Shown: positions 1 through 13,530 of the stretch, one piece after another
Numbering within the stretch: position 1 is the stretch's first letter
How the letters are laid out: every line of letters starts with the position of its first letter
Source: Trichobilharzia regenti
Lineage: Eukaryota > Platyhelminthes > Trematoda > Strigeidida > Schistosomatidae
Assembly: GCA_944472135.2 (NCBI GenBank)
Contig: OX235263.1
Coordinates: 86,646,721-86,710,720, forward strand
Reading direction: 5' to 3'
Length of the DNA: 64,000 bases
Position numbers and translations under genes: made by a program
The notes under the pieces: generated by a model
Seen by the model: only the letters and a program-made list of their open reading frames with translations
Told to the model about the DNA's origin: nothing
The model's database searches: none

Positions 1-79
1 TTTCTATTTTCCTCTATGGATATTTGACCAAAGGGAAAGAAAAAAAAGAAGAAATAGGCATATAAGAAAATAGGTGAAA

Positions 80-265
80 CTGATGACTAGTCTGTGAGTT
101 GGTGGGTGTGGTCCACTGACTTGGGGTTTAACTCCAGACTGACTAACTACTAAATCTTGATTTCCCGATCAAGAGGGAAGGTTGTTGAGTGTGAGAAACT
201 TCAAAACTCAAGCAGTTTGAAACCCGTATGTTCCACTAGGAACAACACTACAGGGACAAAAACAT
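80..265 (+). mobile_element. Possible SINE remnant
   Basis: The stretch resembles the second SINE family: a B-box-like GGGTTTAACTCCAG (123-136), and later GTATGTTCCACTAGGAACAA, which matches the tail of the 39.1-kb copy (CCTATGTTCCACTCGGAAAG). The A box is unclear. Confidence 0.4.
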
Positions 266-1005
266 AGGACTAGTCAAGTGACACATGCCTTGATGATATA
301 CAAAAATCAGATACTAATGTTACGAAGGAACAGTACTGCTTTATAGGTTCCTCTGATTTGACTGGAATACCTCACCAGGCTCAACAATTGAAAATACTCC
401 TTGCACTGAAAGAGATTTAACCGGAGCAACATTTATTAGACAAAACACACGGCATATCATGTTTACAAAGCCTCAGGAATTTAAGCGATGAATAAACGCG
501 TAAAAAACTGTCCAATCAAGTTATCATGTCACAGTGCATACATAAATCATGACTTCACAGCTGACAAGATTGTCAACCCTTAGAAGCTAAATGGGCGTCC
601 ATGCTCGTAGAATTCAGTTAGCCGGAATAGATTTTCCAAAAATGACGCAACGCATGAGACACATTTTCTGTCCGAGTTGATAACACTGCTTTATTTAGTT
701 CCCAGGGATGAAGTAGAAGCAGGGCAATCCGAACTCGCCACCCGTTGGAAGAAAGTTGAATATTTAAGTCAATATTAAGTAGGCACACCAACTGCAATTA
801 CTATTTGACATTTTTGCAAATTTCATCATACAACCAACATCAGTTAAAGATAACTGAAAGCCACGAAGCACGGAACAGCTGTTTCACCCTAGATTAGAAC
901 TCTTCATCACTCAGCACACACGACTGTATCATGGAGTGAATCTGGGAGTTTCTGGTTACAACACCTAGCTCACTGATGTACAGCCAAGTGAGTAGCTCAA
1001 AGGTG

Positions 1006-1054
<49 letters not shown>

Positions 1055-1587
1055 ACGGGTTGTGCAATACGTACGGCTACCCGACACAAATGAGTTAGAA
1101 CACTTCCCTTATGACGTAATGGGAATTTTCCAGTTACTTTGGGTGTATTCTCTTATTAGGTGCTATACTATTTTTGATCAACCTTTAGCTGTCTTGAACC
1201 AAAAGCATTGCTAACTACGTGATGGGGATTATGTCGCTGAGGTGAATTTCAGTTTGGAAGGCACTAACGTTGATGTTATTAGGAAATCATTGAAGATTGT
1301 TGGCTTCACAACGTGTGTTAAGAAATTAGACTAATTGAAGCGAAACCTCTAAAACTCAGCAATCACTTACGGTGTACTGACACCAGTGCACACTGTTGAC
1401 TGCAGACTACGCAGTCTTAGATGCAAAAACAGCTAATCACAAATCTATCGCAGTTTAACAAGTTCAATGCGCAATATCCATTTTTTGAAAGATAGATTGA
1501 CTAATAACTTACAATATTTTTGTCAAAAATATGAAAAAAAATTCCTTGAAAACAAAATAAGTAAATAACTAATTAGCAATCATATAC
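265..1587. other. No gene seen, apart from the AT tract
   Basis: AT-rich sequence, part of the intron or downstream region of the minus-strand gene. No convincing exon or element was found. Confidence 0.5.
1009..1052. repeat. (AT)n microsatellite
   Basis: About 21 uninterrupted AT units. Confidence 0.95.
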
Positions 1588-4500
1588 CTTCAGGGGCTGG
1601 TGTAGATGGACTTGGTGTCTTGGGTGTTCCACAAAACTCGTTCAAGCGCTTCTTTCCAATCAGTCGTTTGCATTTTCTACTACGAGTTTCCTCAGGCCTG
1701 GCTATCATCTCATCGTCACTAGTTGAAGTTGTCAGTTCGAAAACATCAGTAACACCTAAAAGATTTCGGGGTTCGTGGGAAAAGCGAAGCAACACATAGA
1801 ATATATGTAAGAAAACGTTTGCTAAACTCTGTTGTATACTGTATATATATTTAGGAAGTTGAACCGAGAATATAAAATTTATTCATTGACCAAACTACTA
1901 GTAGTCGTATTATCTTCAGTCAAGGCACCAGACTATACAGTCCCACTCGATGGTCTAGCATATGATGCCACTTGAAGGTCTCCTCAGTGTATATTTCCAG
2001 TCTAACTTCATTTCCTTGTACATAATTTTTTGGTCAATGAGATTGTTGGCTGGTTCGTTGAATATACCAGAGTTTATTATTGTTCAGTACTTCTATCAGC
2101 CATGTGATACTGAGTTTACCCAGTGAAAGTGAACTGTGTTGATGAAAGTCTACAGTTGTCTGGTGGAAATGCTCCTAGCGTTAATTTAAGTGCAATCTCT
2201 TATTGTTTCGTGAACAAGATGTATTCATCAACTGGAGTCGATTCCTTCTGCAGAAGTGAACATCGAAAGCGGAGTAGATTTAACATATGAGTTAATATCT
2301 GTAATCTTAGTTTGTTGGACAAATCGGAATCACCAATGTAGAATCTAGTTAGCTTAGCTGTGCAGTAATTCAATTTGCAACGCCTCATTTCCCAACATTA
2401 AGTATCAGATATCACTATGACAGATGAGACAATCATGAAGAAATCAAGTTCCTAAGGTTCACAAAACTACTATAACAGTGAACCAGTGAAAGGGAAATAA
2501 ATTTTAAAAAAACTCCCTCAACAAAGATAACCGCGTAGATCAGAAGATTCTATGGTTCCATTTAGCGAAAGGAATTGTATCTATCAAACGATTGCGAAGT
2601 TAAGCATTATCTTAGTGAAACTGGTTGAACGAAATGACTGATAGACTGACTGATTTGTTTCAACACAGAACTTGGAACAGATGTGCGCCAGTTCGAGTTC
2701 CTGCTGTCCCTCCATGTGACACACACACACACACAAAGTAAAAGAAGAGAGTAAAGAGAAATCCAAAAGACACATAATAAACAGAAGTGTGAGACAAAAA
2801 GAATAGTAATATGGAAGAACAACTGGGTTTTATTGCATGTGACAAATCACAAAGAGTGAATACATTGGTGTCAGGCATTGAGAACGATTTTGAGCCATGT
2901 CACCAACTGCCGCCAGCCAATGGTGCTTAGCATCCCCAAAACCTTAACTAGGCAGTCAACACTTCTCTACCCGACTTAAACTAACTATTAAAGATTTCAC
3001 AAGCTGATTACAAGTTGTGGTTTGATCCCGATCCACCCTATATCATCTACCATTGTCCGTCGAGGAAGGCGATCGATGGGTAGGGGGGTGCTTGCGTAAC
3101 ACATGGTCTATCTCAATCGATGCAACTCCATAAACTCGTCGGTTGATCTCCCCTCCCTGCCTAGCACTCGACAGAAGCCTAACACCTCAATACTGTTCAC
3201 CCTATTATACCACCTAAGACAAGAGATAGAAAGCAGACATCTATGATCAGAGACAGCTAGTTAGCCTTTTTACGTTTTCCAATGGCCATGGATCACAGAC
3301 GTAAAGGAGGACGAAGCGAACTGCTGCTGAGGAGAGTACACACGTCCTTTGGTCGCCAGCGGGAAATCACGTCAACCCTAGAGATGTGAATGAAGTCAAT
3401 CAGTTAAGCGAAAACTGCAGGATTCGGTCGAATGAACTAAGAATTCTAGAAAAAGGCCACACATATATATACACTCACTAACTAAATATCATACCATACT
3501 CTCACCTGGTACTGACTGATATTACATAATGAGCAGAAAAAGATCATATACTCCTTTGGTATCGAATCAACACCACATACAACTTACACGAGAAATAAAC
3601 TGCAATCAAAGTAACTTCAATGAAACGACACCATATTTAAAACAATCAACAAAAGTTAATAAAGCAGGATTTAATAAGTCCATCGAATTCCGGTAGAACT
3701 CTTCAGCTGAATAATATGCATATATATATACCATTATTCAATATCAAAAATACCGAACAGAATAATAATGATTACTAATAGTAATAATAATAATAATCTT
3801 GAAATGAGTCAAGATAATGGTACTGATAAAAGAAAGATAGTCTTAAGTGAATCAGGAATAGTAATAGTAAGAGGTAGAATAAAATAACAGTAATAATAAA
3901 AGTTAATAAACAGAACATATTACCATGGTAGACTGAGTGACCACCATTTCCTTCTGTATACAGAGACCTGCGTAATTATACTCTCCGACGATGGCCAGGT
4001 TGTACTGTTACATCAATAACTCGATTCTTATGTCATTCCGTTATAGAAGAATCCCAATTTTTCGTTTTAGTATACTGATTCAATCCGTATCAAGAAAATG
4101 TTCCAAAGGAAATATACGCATGTGTCGGAATCGATCTCGACCTGTGTGTAAGAAATTAGCCAGGCATATCCGAACTCGGATTTCACTGCCAGTCATGATC
4201 AACCAAGTTATACTGAAACCTCTTCAGTCATCTGATCATCGATGTATGCGAAATAAACTTAGACAATATTAGTGTCAGGAGGCTCAATTAATTAGTCAAT
4301 GTGCATAATATTCAAGTATTATAACACAGAACTTACTTTGTTGTTGTTCAGTATTTTGTGTGCTTGTAGATACAACATTTTCACAGTCTGACAATTCATC
4401 ATTACTCAACGCCTTCAAAGTATACCAAGTGGTAAATAATGATGACAGTTTGAGTAGATGCTTTTGAATATTTACAAGATTTACAGATATCTTCTCAACG

Positions 4501-7500
4501 TCTTCGCTTTGACACTGTACAATCTCTTTACCGACTTCCTTATTCTGTAAATTAATTGAAAATGTATTCATCAGAAATTAGTCAATTAAGGAAACAGGCA
4601 TTCTTTGTAATTTTTACAGTCAAAGCAATGAGAATGAAAACTGATCAATCAAAGGTGAAATAAATCTAAGTTTTTGAGCAATAATTGAAAAAATTTCTTT
4701 ATTGCAGTTCCTGCAGCTATTGGATGTCATAAACATATGATACATAGGCTTCGTAGACACTCACACAAGACTCAAGTGTGGATATTCACTTAACCCCAAT
4801 CTGGTCAACAGAATAACGCTGCTAACTTTCCCTCATGGGTGACAGAAGATTCTTCGTCTAACTCGCCAAAATTCACAAGTGTGGGGATGGCATTGAGCAC
4901 TAAGGAGCAAAATGCCTACTCGACTCGATCCAAGTGAATTGTCTTGTGTGCGCAGTCTGCCTGGACGGATATATTAGATAATTGAGATAATAGAATGTCT
5001 AGTTTACTGCTAAGAATAAAACACTCAGATATGGTCACTCTAGCAGGCGACTTCAATGATCAAGCAAGGAACTTATGCCAGTCAAAGTAGCATACTGACA
5101 GCCCCTATGGAGTCCCAGGCCAACAAACTGACAAAGGTCATCGTCTTTTACACTACTGTTCACTGAATCATTTGTTCTTCGTAACAGCCATCTTCAAACA
5201 CAAAGAGAAACATTACTTAACCTGGTCACCTCCATCGTCAAATCAACGATGAACTCAAGTAGACCACACAGTGACAAATTATTGATGCCTACTTTCGGCA
5301 GAAAACAGCCGGTCGCTTTCTCTGAACCATTTGCGTAGACTCCTATCACACCCTAGTCCGTGCACGTATATACTTACGATTCAACGGACATAAATTACAG
5401 GCAGTGATCAAAACTGTTACTCCTCCAACTTGACCACAATACTGTTTCTATTCAAGGAAGAAACATTTTTTAATGTGTGTGAGATTGATATGATGACTAA
5501 TCTTGGGGAAGTCTCGCATGATATCCAAGTCAGATGTTGAAAGAGTGGTAAAGGCTGCTGATAACCTGAAACCAATGACTAGTAGTTGCCAGTGGACTCC
5601 TGCTACTTCATGCAAACTGATTGACGCAAGATGATTGATTTCGGTGGGCTCCGCACACGATGACCAGAGAAAACTGTTGAAGTGCAAGCTGATCAAAAGT
5701 CTTCTCAACGACTACCAACTGTGATGGACGATAATGCGGAAGAGATGGAAAAGGCATCGGCGGTAAGTAACATCAGACAACTATTTAGGCCTACTAGAGA
5801 AACAATTTGCAAAACCCTAGTGATAAGTGAGACAATCTTCGAGAAAAGTGGCTCCAAAATGAGCTCTCAGAGCAGACAATTGGAACGTTGGAGGAGACAT
5901 TTTGAGGAGCAATTTAACTCTCTTTCAGACACGCTCAACCCGCCCAGAAACTAACATATCTACCTGTATTGGATGTAGACACTAGTCCTCCATCTCAAAC
6001 TGAGGCTACTATGGTTTTCTCTAATCCCAAATGATGTAAGGCAGCAGGACCTGATGGAATGACTGCAATGGCGTTTAGGGACGGTGATGACAAACTGTTG
6101 TCTGCGTTACTAGGGTATACAGGTTATGTCTAGGAATCAGAGATAGTTCTGTTAGGCTGGTTTAAGTCAATAATTATCCCAGTTCAGAAGATGGCAGACA
6201 AATCTCCCCATGATAATATTAGGGATATGCGCTTGAATAATATATTGTCTAAATCTCCAGGTCCAATAATCACACGTGCAGACTACGTGGTGCTTGGGAG
6301 AAACAAACTCGAATGGACCAGACACGCTTTACGTCAGGACGAGAGTCTCTTGATCATACATTCACCCTTCGACATGTCCAAAAACATAGACACACCTACT
6401 GGATTACAACATTTGCAATGTTTCCCAACCAAAAGACGGAATTCACCTCCGTCAATCGAGAGGTTGTGGGGCAATGTTTGAGAGAAAGTGCCGAGAAATT
6501 AGTATACCATACTAACCAAAACACTTTATTCGATCTCAGAAAGCCATGTAAAAGCTCGATGACAACTGTTATCTGAAGTGATGACAACCACCACCAGGGA
6601 TGTCGACTGTCCCTAATTTTGTTAAATTTCGTCATGCATATACTAATCGAATTCACTGTAAGTGATTTCAGCGACTCAGAGACTGTCTTGTTACTAAGGA
6701 ACAGTCTTCTTGACTTAGCGAATGATATTATTCTCCTAGGTGAAGTTGTTGGTAAAGTGCAATCTTCTGAATACCTTGAGCAGAAATGCTTAACATGAGA
6801 TTTATCCAACAACCAACTCGTGGGAAGATCAACAACTTAAGCTATCTCTGACGTAGGAGTGATATCCCATTATCGAGGAAAGGACGCACGGAAGAACTCG
6901 TAGTCGGCGACAATTGGTGATATGACTCTAAATCGTTCTCAATGGCGCAAATGCATCCACTCCTTGTGACTTATGATTTCCAATGAAACTTTTGTTCGTC
7001 GTTACTACTATTCCTTTGTCTCACACCTCTGTTTACTGTCTCTTTTAGGCTTTTGTTGTACTTTCTTCTCTTGCTTTGTGTGCTACATTGAGTGTGGCGA
7101 CTTGAACTGCCACACATATGTGCTAAGTTCTATGTCGAAAACAGACAGACAGACAACACCTGTCCCATAGTATGAACTATGAGGACAAATTAAGTCCCAC
7201 AGACAACGCTCTACATGTCAGATTGGCCTACCGATAAGGCCATAATACGCTAAGCAGGATAACTCAGACGACCGCATCAAATAGACTTCAAGCTACTTGA
7301 CCAATGAAACAAACTCTCCGAAAGCGAGCAACAATCGGAAGTCGCCTCGTGTTAATTTACTACTCTAGCTACACAAATCAATACCGACAGGTCTAACAAT
7401 AGACATTCGACTATTGAATAACCTCAACGCATTCATATAGATTGATAGGGACATGGAATAATGTTCAGAGAATAGAAACAGGAATAGAATTCAACGCTAA

Positions 7501-9795
7501 TTAGTCGATACTTTTCTCAGATAAGTAACTCTAGCCGCCAACTTCAATAGCTAAGACACAATAAGTCATTTTTATCGAATAGTCGAATGGAGAGTTGATA
7601 CAACTCAGATATTATACAACGCTGTCAACTACAACAGTTGGGTATTAATACCATCCAATATATGGATATTTTTTAATAAAGTAGTAGTATTGATGAGAAA
7701 AAGACAAAGTATGTTGTACATCCTGCTTATTTCGAAACTGGCGAAAAAAAACACTTAGAAGCACACACACATAGTCGTGAATGAAGTGAATCATAGATGC
7801 TCCTATAGCTATTAAACAATGGTTTGTGAAAAGCATTTCGATTGACCAATGCAATTGAACACATACACTCTCAACCACACATTGGGGAACAACCACTTAT
7901 GCCAAACAGCTTTTATTCCTAAGAAACTTATCTGACTTGCCATAATCAGTCTAAAACAGAACGATTACAACAAACAGGTAACAATAAACTGAAAATTTTG
8001 TGTTAAGAATACAGTATGCAAACACAAACTAATGACAACATCTCTACACGTCAGGGACTGATTTCATCGAAAATTGTGAAGCAAAAAAACCTCTCAACAT
8101 CGCGTCAAAACCACCAAAGCCTGATATGATTCGAAATTATCTAGATTGAGTGGCCAGGAGGAATTTCAAGTTGCGCAGGCCACTAGTCACTAGTCAATGA
8201 TTAGTCTAACACGAATATCATATCACCACACACGAATTCCAAATGACAATTCTCAATGCGCCTTTTGCATATCCCTGTATGGGAATTTAGTTTATACATT
8301 ATTCTCACTTAACATAGAGTTAGGGATCAAAACTCAGTGAAGTGGATGGGAAGCTGAACACCACTACTAAATCAATGCACACAGATGAAGAGTAAAAATT
8401 ATTGCTAAAACTAAAACCTAAAGGGCAAGCATATCAACCATTTTCTCTAGTTATACAACTGATATCAATTTGTGAAGACAACTAAAGCATTTCTAGCTCG
8501 TAATGAGCGAATTACCACGTGTGACAAAAAATACGCACAAAAGAACATTCTTATCAACTTTACCTGATAATCTGTTTCAATATCTTGAATAATTTGCGTT
8601 ATGTTAGCTTTCTCGCAGGCTGATTTGTACACAGCGTTAAATGAATCAGAATCTAACAAATATGGTGGGACTGTGGCATTTTCATCACCATCTTGTCTAC
8701 TCATTTCGTGTATGATCAATTTCTTCAGCTCTGAAAACATCACCTTTTCATTTCTAGTTTCAAAAAGTTAGAGGAAATTAATGTTAACCATACCTTATCA
8801 ACGATGGATGAAGTTCATGGGAGTCTTCCATGTTTCTTGATTCCTCTTCTGACGTCTAGGTGTATATTTACATAGTAAACAAAATCATATAACTAACCAG
8901 CAAAGTCATATCAAATAAAGGAAAACATTTCAGCACACCATCACAGTAAAATCTCAGCTTATTACAGTAGTCGACCCAACTATAAACACGCTTAGAAGTA
9001 GAACTCTAAAATGTGTAAAACATAAAGAGATAGCTAATCAGGAAAATTCCATGTATTTTGTTAATAATAGACATAAAACAATAGCTAGTACATGAATATA
9101 AAGTAAAGCAACATGAATTATCTTATTCTCACGAGGTATTTAAGAGTAAATTGTGAGAAACAAAGGAAAACCCCTAGATATACTGTTGGGATATAACTAT
9201 GTCCATCCGTACGAATTACGATCCCTATTTCACAACTGTATATCGCGTATATACGAGATGGGAATCACACGCATTCCTAAAAAGCACGTCCCAATTATTT
9301 ACTTAGTTGTCAATTTAGCGACTACTAGCAGGAAAACTGACGAGTTCTACTACTACTTTTACTCAACGTTGTAGTTTTTTCCCAGGTGATTTCCTGAAAA
9401 AATAAACATCTTTGGACCCTTAACAAAACACCAAAATAAAATGTCATAAAGATCATTATTTGGCATGTGCTTTGGTTAGTAAAATCTTACCATCATAAAT
9501 CTCAAATGTTTCGCGAAATTATTCATGGATTTAGGCGCTTCCGCTGACTTTGATTTGATTAATGAATCCGTAAGGGCTTCAAGAAATTTTAAGCTTTCTT
9601 TTATAGTGTTATTGATTACATGTTCGACATTAGGAGAGTGAAATTTCTGTTTGTCAGGTGTCCGGAATACACATGAAAAGTAGAAAATCCATTCAACTAA
9701 TACTTCCAAAAGTACGAGTCTGATATCCCGGAACTTATCGGTATAGAGAGAGCATTTTTGTGATTTAAGGGATAGATCAAGAACCAACAGTGCAT
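1588..9795 (-). CDS. Unidentified multi-exon gene, five internal exons, continues beyond the window
   Basis: Read on the minus strand, the exons are 9491-9795, 8794-8855, 8564-8753, 4337-4544 and 1588-1755. Each is bounded by AG and GT, and the phases agree at every junction (0, 2, 0, 1), leaving an open frame of about 310 codons. The first exon gives an amphipathic helical segment (FRDIRLVLLEVLVEWIFYF). The middle exons are acidic and helical. The last exon has a basic cluster (TRSRKCKRLIGKKR) followed by several TP/SP sites (TPKTPSPSTP), which suggests a nuclear, kinase-regulated protein. One intron is 40 nt (8754-8793) and the others are 0.6 to 4 kb; the 4-kb intron carries an RTE element. 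The upstream start and downstream end are not seen. I compared it from memory with several HEAT-repeat and DNA-repair proteins and found no convincing match, so no function is assigned. The first acceptor (9796-9797) has a weak pyrimidine tract. Confidence 0.68.
2640..3420 (-). mobile_element. RTE-type LINE 3' fragment
   Basis: The sequence matches, with many changes, the 3' part of the RTE copy at 55330-56160 in the same orientation: the region around CGTCGAGGAAGGCGAT (3058-3073) and the terminal region near 2650-2720 both correspond. No intact frame survives. It lies in the intron between the last two visible exons of the unidentified gene. Confidence 0.65.
4700..7170 (+). mobile_element. 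Decayed near-full-length RTE-type LINE
   Basis: Translated pieces on the plus strand follow RTE order. They include an endonuclease with TLAGDFNDQAR (about 5040) and YLTWSPP (about 5220), a linker with LERWRRHFEEQFNSLSD (about 5880-5930), an RT start GPDGMTA (about 6050), and an RT palm region resembling LLDLANDIILLGE (about 6710-6750). The usual 3' end follows (6900-7170). Stops and shifts occur throughout. It occupies the 4-kb intron of the unidentified minus-strand gene, in the opposite orientation. Boundaries are approximate. Confidence 0.7.
7171..8563. other. Intron sequence, nothing identified
   Basis: This lies between the RTE element and the 8.6-kb exon. Short frames on both strands show no motif and no matching splice phase. 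Confidence 0.5.
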
Positions 9796-10679
9796 CTAAA
9801 ACTCATACTGTGGAAATTATTCAAACCTGTTAAGAGCCTTAACCGGGCGATATCCTTTTTCTTCGACAGCCGTCCATAGCACAGGTTGGAGAAGTCACGC
9901 ATCGACGCACACATATGGGAGCGAATATGCAGTACACGGACCAACAGTCACACAAAAAAAGAAAGCGCAAATTTCAAGTATTAGAATGCGCGGGTACAAC
10001 CCCTCAATATCCAATATCCTGATTACGAGCTAGTATAAACGAGCGACTTTATTGCATATCCCCTCAGTGACGCTTGTTGCTATGTTGCTATTGGTTTCAA
10101 GTGGCCTTGGTTTGGGAAGAAGATTTAACTGATGTAATATTGCGATTTCCTAGACATAACTCAGGCTCATAGATGAAAGAAAGTTATAATCCTGGAAGTG
10201 TTTCATCAGGTAAGGAGGACATTATTTTTCAGTTTATTTGTATATAAACTATCGTGCATTGAGTTGTACTGAGTTCTTAGTGCAACTGTATGTAACTTCA
10301 TTTACATAAAGTAAAACATTACGAATACTCCTGTTTTTAGAATAAAAAACATGATTATTTCCATTAATTTTAGCACTGAAGAATGGAATTTCTTCCACGT
10401 CAGTGTTATTTAATTGAAGTTTTAATCTCTGTAGGCCCTTAAAGGTATAAATTCGGCACGGAGAAGTGCTATGGAAACCGAAAGTACTTTTAGTTTACTA
10501 AATCTTACTGACTTCCCGTATAAATTTGATATCTGTCAAGTGTTTATGTAAAGTCTGCCGCAGTATTCAGCAAAGTAAATGTTGTAGTGCATAATTCCTA
10601 GACTTGTTGTAGTCATTGGTATTGCCAGGATATCACTTACTCGTTTTATGCAGCCGAAATATCCGATTTTCACTTTATT
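9796..10679. other. No gene identified
   Basis: AT-rich sequence upstream of the first visible exon of the minus-strand gene. An earlier exon could lie here or beyond, but none could be linked by phase. Confidence 0.45.
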
Positions 10680-11690
10680 GAGGAAACACTATGTTGCCTG
10701 CAAAAGTAGTGCGTCAATTTATGAGTTTCATTAGGCCTACAGAATGTTTTCTATTCATTGAATACTGTTTGCGAATTATCCGATAAAACACATTTCCGAG
10801 TGGGATGCAAAACAAGGCTGAATTCTTAAACTGTCATCCTTATAACAGTTCAATTCAATCACACATATATTAGTAGGATAGTCTGTAGCTGACTTTAGAG
10901 ACTTATCAGGGAATAGTCTCATCAACTTACAGTTTGCTGATGATATCGTCCACCTAGACTATGCGAAGTAACCCCTGATGCTGTAGAATACGAAAATAAT
11001 ACCGGTGTTTGATTACAGGTGTCTGCGTTCTATCTCATGAGTAAAGCAGTATAATATGGCGAGTGCTGTTGAGGTTACGCATAAATGTTTAGGTGGGGAG
11101 GGTAAGTTAGTCTTCAAGGTAGGGAAGCTGAATAGGTTGAGATGGCTAGAACGTGCTGGCATATCAAGCCATCGCCTTCCGACAATGCTGGCCAGCACAT
11201 GTTAAGGTTTAAAATGTGTTTGGGTCAGTCAAATGGAAAACTGGTATTGGTTCATAAAATCGTTGACGGTCAGCTGGAAGAACTACTAGAGATATGACTG
11301 CAAATCTTTGTTACTGGCACAGATGCATTCACTCTGTGTAATCTCACGTATCTGTTCAACTCATGTTTTTCGTTGTCACTATTTATTCTCCCTCACATTT
11401 TCGCTCGTTAAACTTGCATTTAGTTTTATGTCTCTACCTACGTGTTCTACATGGAATGTGGTAAATTAAACAGGTGGACTTCTCTGCAAACTCATACTGA
11501 AAGCTAGTCAGAATGACACAGTCTAGGCATAACTAAATGCGAAACATTGATAAATGATCTCCAAAATTTCAACAAATGATAAGTGTAGTTCTTAATCTTG
11601 TTCTTTGCCAAATGAAAAATAGATACCTTTCAGTAATCTCTTCTTCCACCCGGGACTCGTCTCCTACTTTGCAAGTTTTTGTGCTTTGTC
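10680..11690 (+). mobile_element. Internally deleted RTE-type LINE, copy 1
   Basis: An RT palm piece (LQFADDIVHLDY, about 10930-10965) is joined directly to the C-terminal RTE region (LNRLRWLERAGISSHRLP, about 11130-11185), which normally lies several hundred bases downstream. The 3' end follows. The block resembles 12730-13530 over its whole length, including the same internal join, so both derive from one deleted ancestor. Confidence 0.6.
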
Positions 11691-11799
11691 ACTTTTGTGC
11701 TAAGCTTTCAGTCAGCATATGCCGTTGTTGTCGACTCAGGACATAGATGACTTTAGTTGAATAAGTTTTCGGTCGTGAAAACACGGGTCCTGAGGAGTT

Positions 11800-12740
11800 G
11801 ACTGGTTGCATTATCATTTCTCAAATGGAATGCAGCATACTGTATATTAGGGTAAATATTCCGCCTCGTTTGCTGAAGCTGGTGTTCCTCAGGGTATTGT
11901 TATCTCTCCTCTTCTTTTTTCTCCCTCGTCTTACATGACTTTTCTCCTTCTAATGAGAGCAACTTCGTCAAATACGCTGGTGATCTGACCGTCTCACTTC
12001 CTGTCATGTTACAATGTGACTGCAGCAAACCTAACTGCTTCCTGTCTGTAGTCTAAGGCATATGGTCTTACGTTAAATCCCTCTAAATTTCAGGCAGTTA
12101 ACTTTCCCTTCACTCATAAGCGTGAATTACAAGAATTGTGTTGTTTACAAGATGCTCGTATCAAAGAGGGCACTGAAACAGAAACTAAGTCTAACATAAA
12201 ATACCTTGAAGTAGTTCTATCCTCTGGTCTTTCTTGGTCATTCTATATCTTGTCGATTTCTAAGAAAACCTTCAGTCTAGCTTACCACGTTATGTGGTCA
12301 AGACAGTCAGGAATCATTCAACCTCCTTTTACAATTTGTTAACTCTTGCATCGGTCTTTACTGCTCCCCCTTATTCTTTCCTGAATTACTCAAAAACGGC
12401 TATGTCGTATTGTGCAGGGTATTAAGGCTGTCATTAGGGCAAGTGGCGTACCATTTAGTCAACTCGTTAATGGATTAGTTGAAAGACATCTAAACTCATG
12501 CGATAAATGGTCTAAAACTATACTATCTAACCCTCAACATCTATATTCTCAGCTCTTGCCTTTAACTTCATCTGATCGAACCAGAAGTCAGTGTCAAAGA
12601 TTATATGATCGGTTTCGGAATTACGTAATACCAAAAATTGCTGTCGATTTCATTGGCAGCAGTTCACAGCCTACTGAGTTTACAGAAGTGCAATGCTCAT
12701 CTCCCACTTTCTTGAGGAGACGTCAACTAGGATTCTAGGA
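11800..12740 (+). mobile_element. LINE fragment (RT palm to C-terminus)
   Basis: The plus strand carries FVKYAGDLTVSLPV (YADD changed to YAGD, near 11970-12000), LTLNPSKFQAVNF, TETKSNIKYLEVVLSSGLSW and then VERHLNSCDKWSKTILSN and SSDRTRSQCQRLYDRF (12475-12630). The same order is found in the plus-strand LINE at 43700-45115, and the C-terminal part again at 63668-63955, so this is a distinct family. Frameshifts separate the pieces. Confidence 0.72.
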
Positions 12741-13530
12741 AAGTAGCGCGTCAGTATGTGAATTTCATGAATCTGTAGACTGCATTCCATTCACTTAATA
12801 CTGAAACTAAACTATGAGGGAACTGATATTTCCAAGAAGGGTATAATACAAGGCTCATTTCTACAACTGTAGTCCTTATTTTAGTTCACGTTCATCCTAA
12901 ATGTATTAACCGAATTATCTATCACTCACTTTAGGGACTTACCAGGGAACAGTCTTGTCAACTTAGTGTATGCTGATGGTATTGCCCACTTAGGCTGCGA
13001 TAAGTGACCATTGAAACTGGAAGATATGAAAAGACTACTGGTTTTTGATCGTAGTGTCTGTACCCTTTCTTCTGTGTTAAGTAGTCTAATATGGTGAGTA
13101 ATATTGGGGTTAAGTTTAGTGTTAAGTAGAAATGTGATTCCAAACGTTGTTAATGACACAGATGCATTCACTGTGTGTAATCTCACATATCTGAGCAACC
13201 CTTATATTTTTTCCATATGACTTTTTTTTTCATCACATTTATGCTCATTATAGTGACATTTAATTTCTTTTTTCTTCTACCTTTGTGTGCTACATGGAAT
13301 GTGCTAACTTAAGCGGGTGCACTTGTGTGCAAGCTTCTATGTTGAAAGTCAGTCTGTCAGAATGATCTATAGTCCAGATATAATGAAATGCTAAAACGTG
13401 GATAAAAATAGGCAAAATGTCAACAAATGGTAATCGTATTTTTCATTTAGTTCTTGTCTAACTGAAAAAAGTGATCTTACAATAATTTCTCCTCTTACCC
13501 GAGATAACTCTCACACTCTTTCTCGTTATA
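12730..13530 (+). mobile_element. Internally deleted RTE-type LINE, copy 2
   Basis: This is the diverged partner of 10680-11690. It has the NSLVNLVYADG-like palm remnant (about 12945-12980), then directly the region corresponding to EDMKRLLVFD (about 13020-13050) and the shared 3' sequence (13150-13530). It is non-coding. The two copies are in direct orientation about 2 kb apart, with a different LINE fragment between them. Confidence 0.6.

Noticed and set aside
9153..9374. 73-codon plus-strand frame
   Set aside because: It lies opposite an intron of the minus-strand gene, with no motif or splice support; expected by chance.
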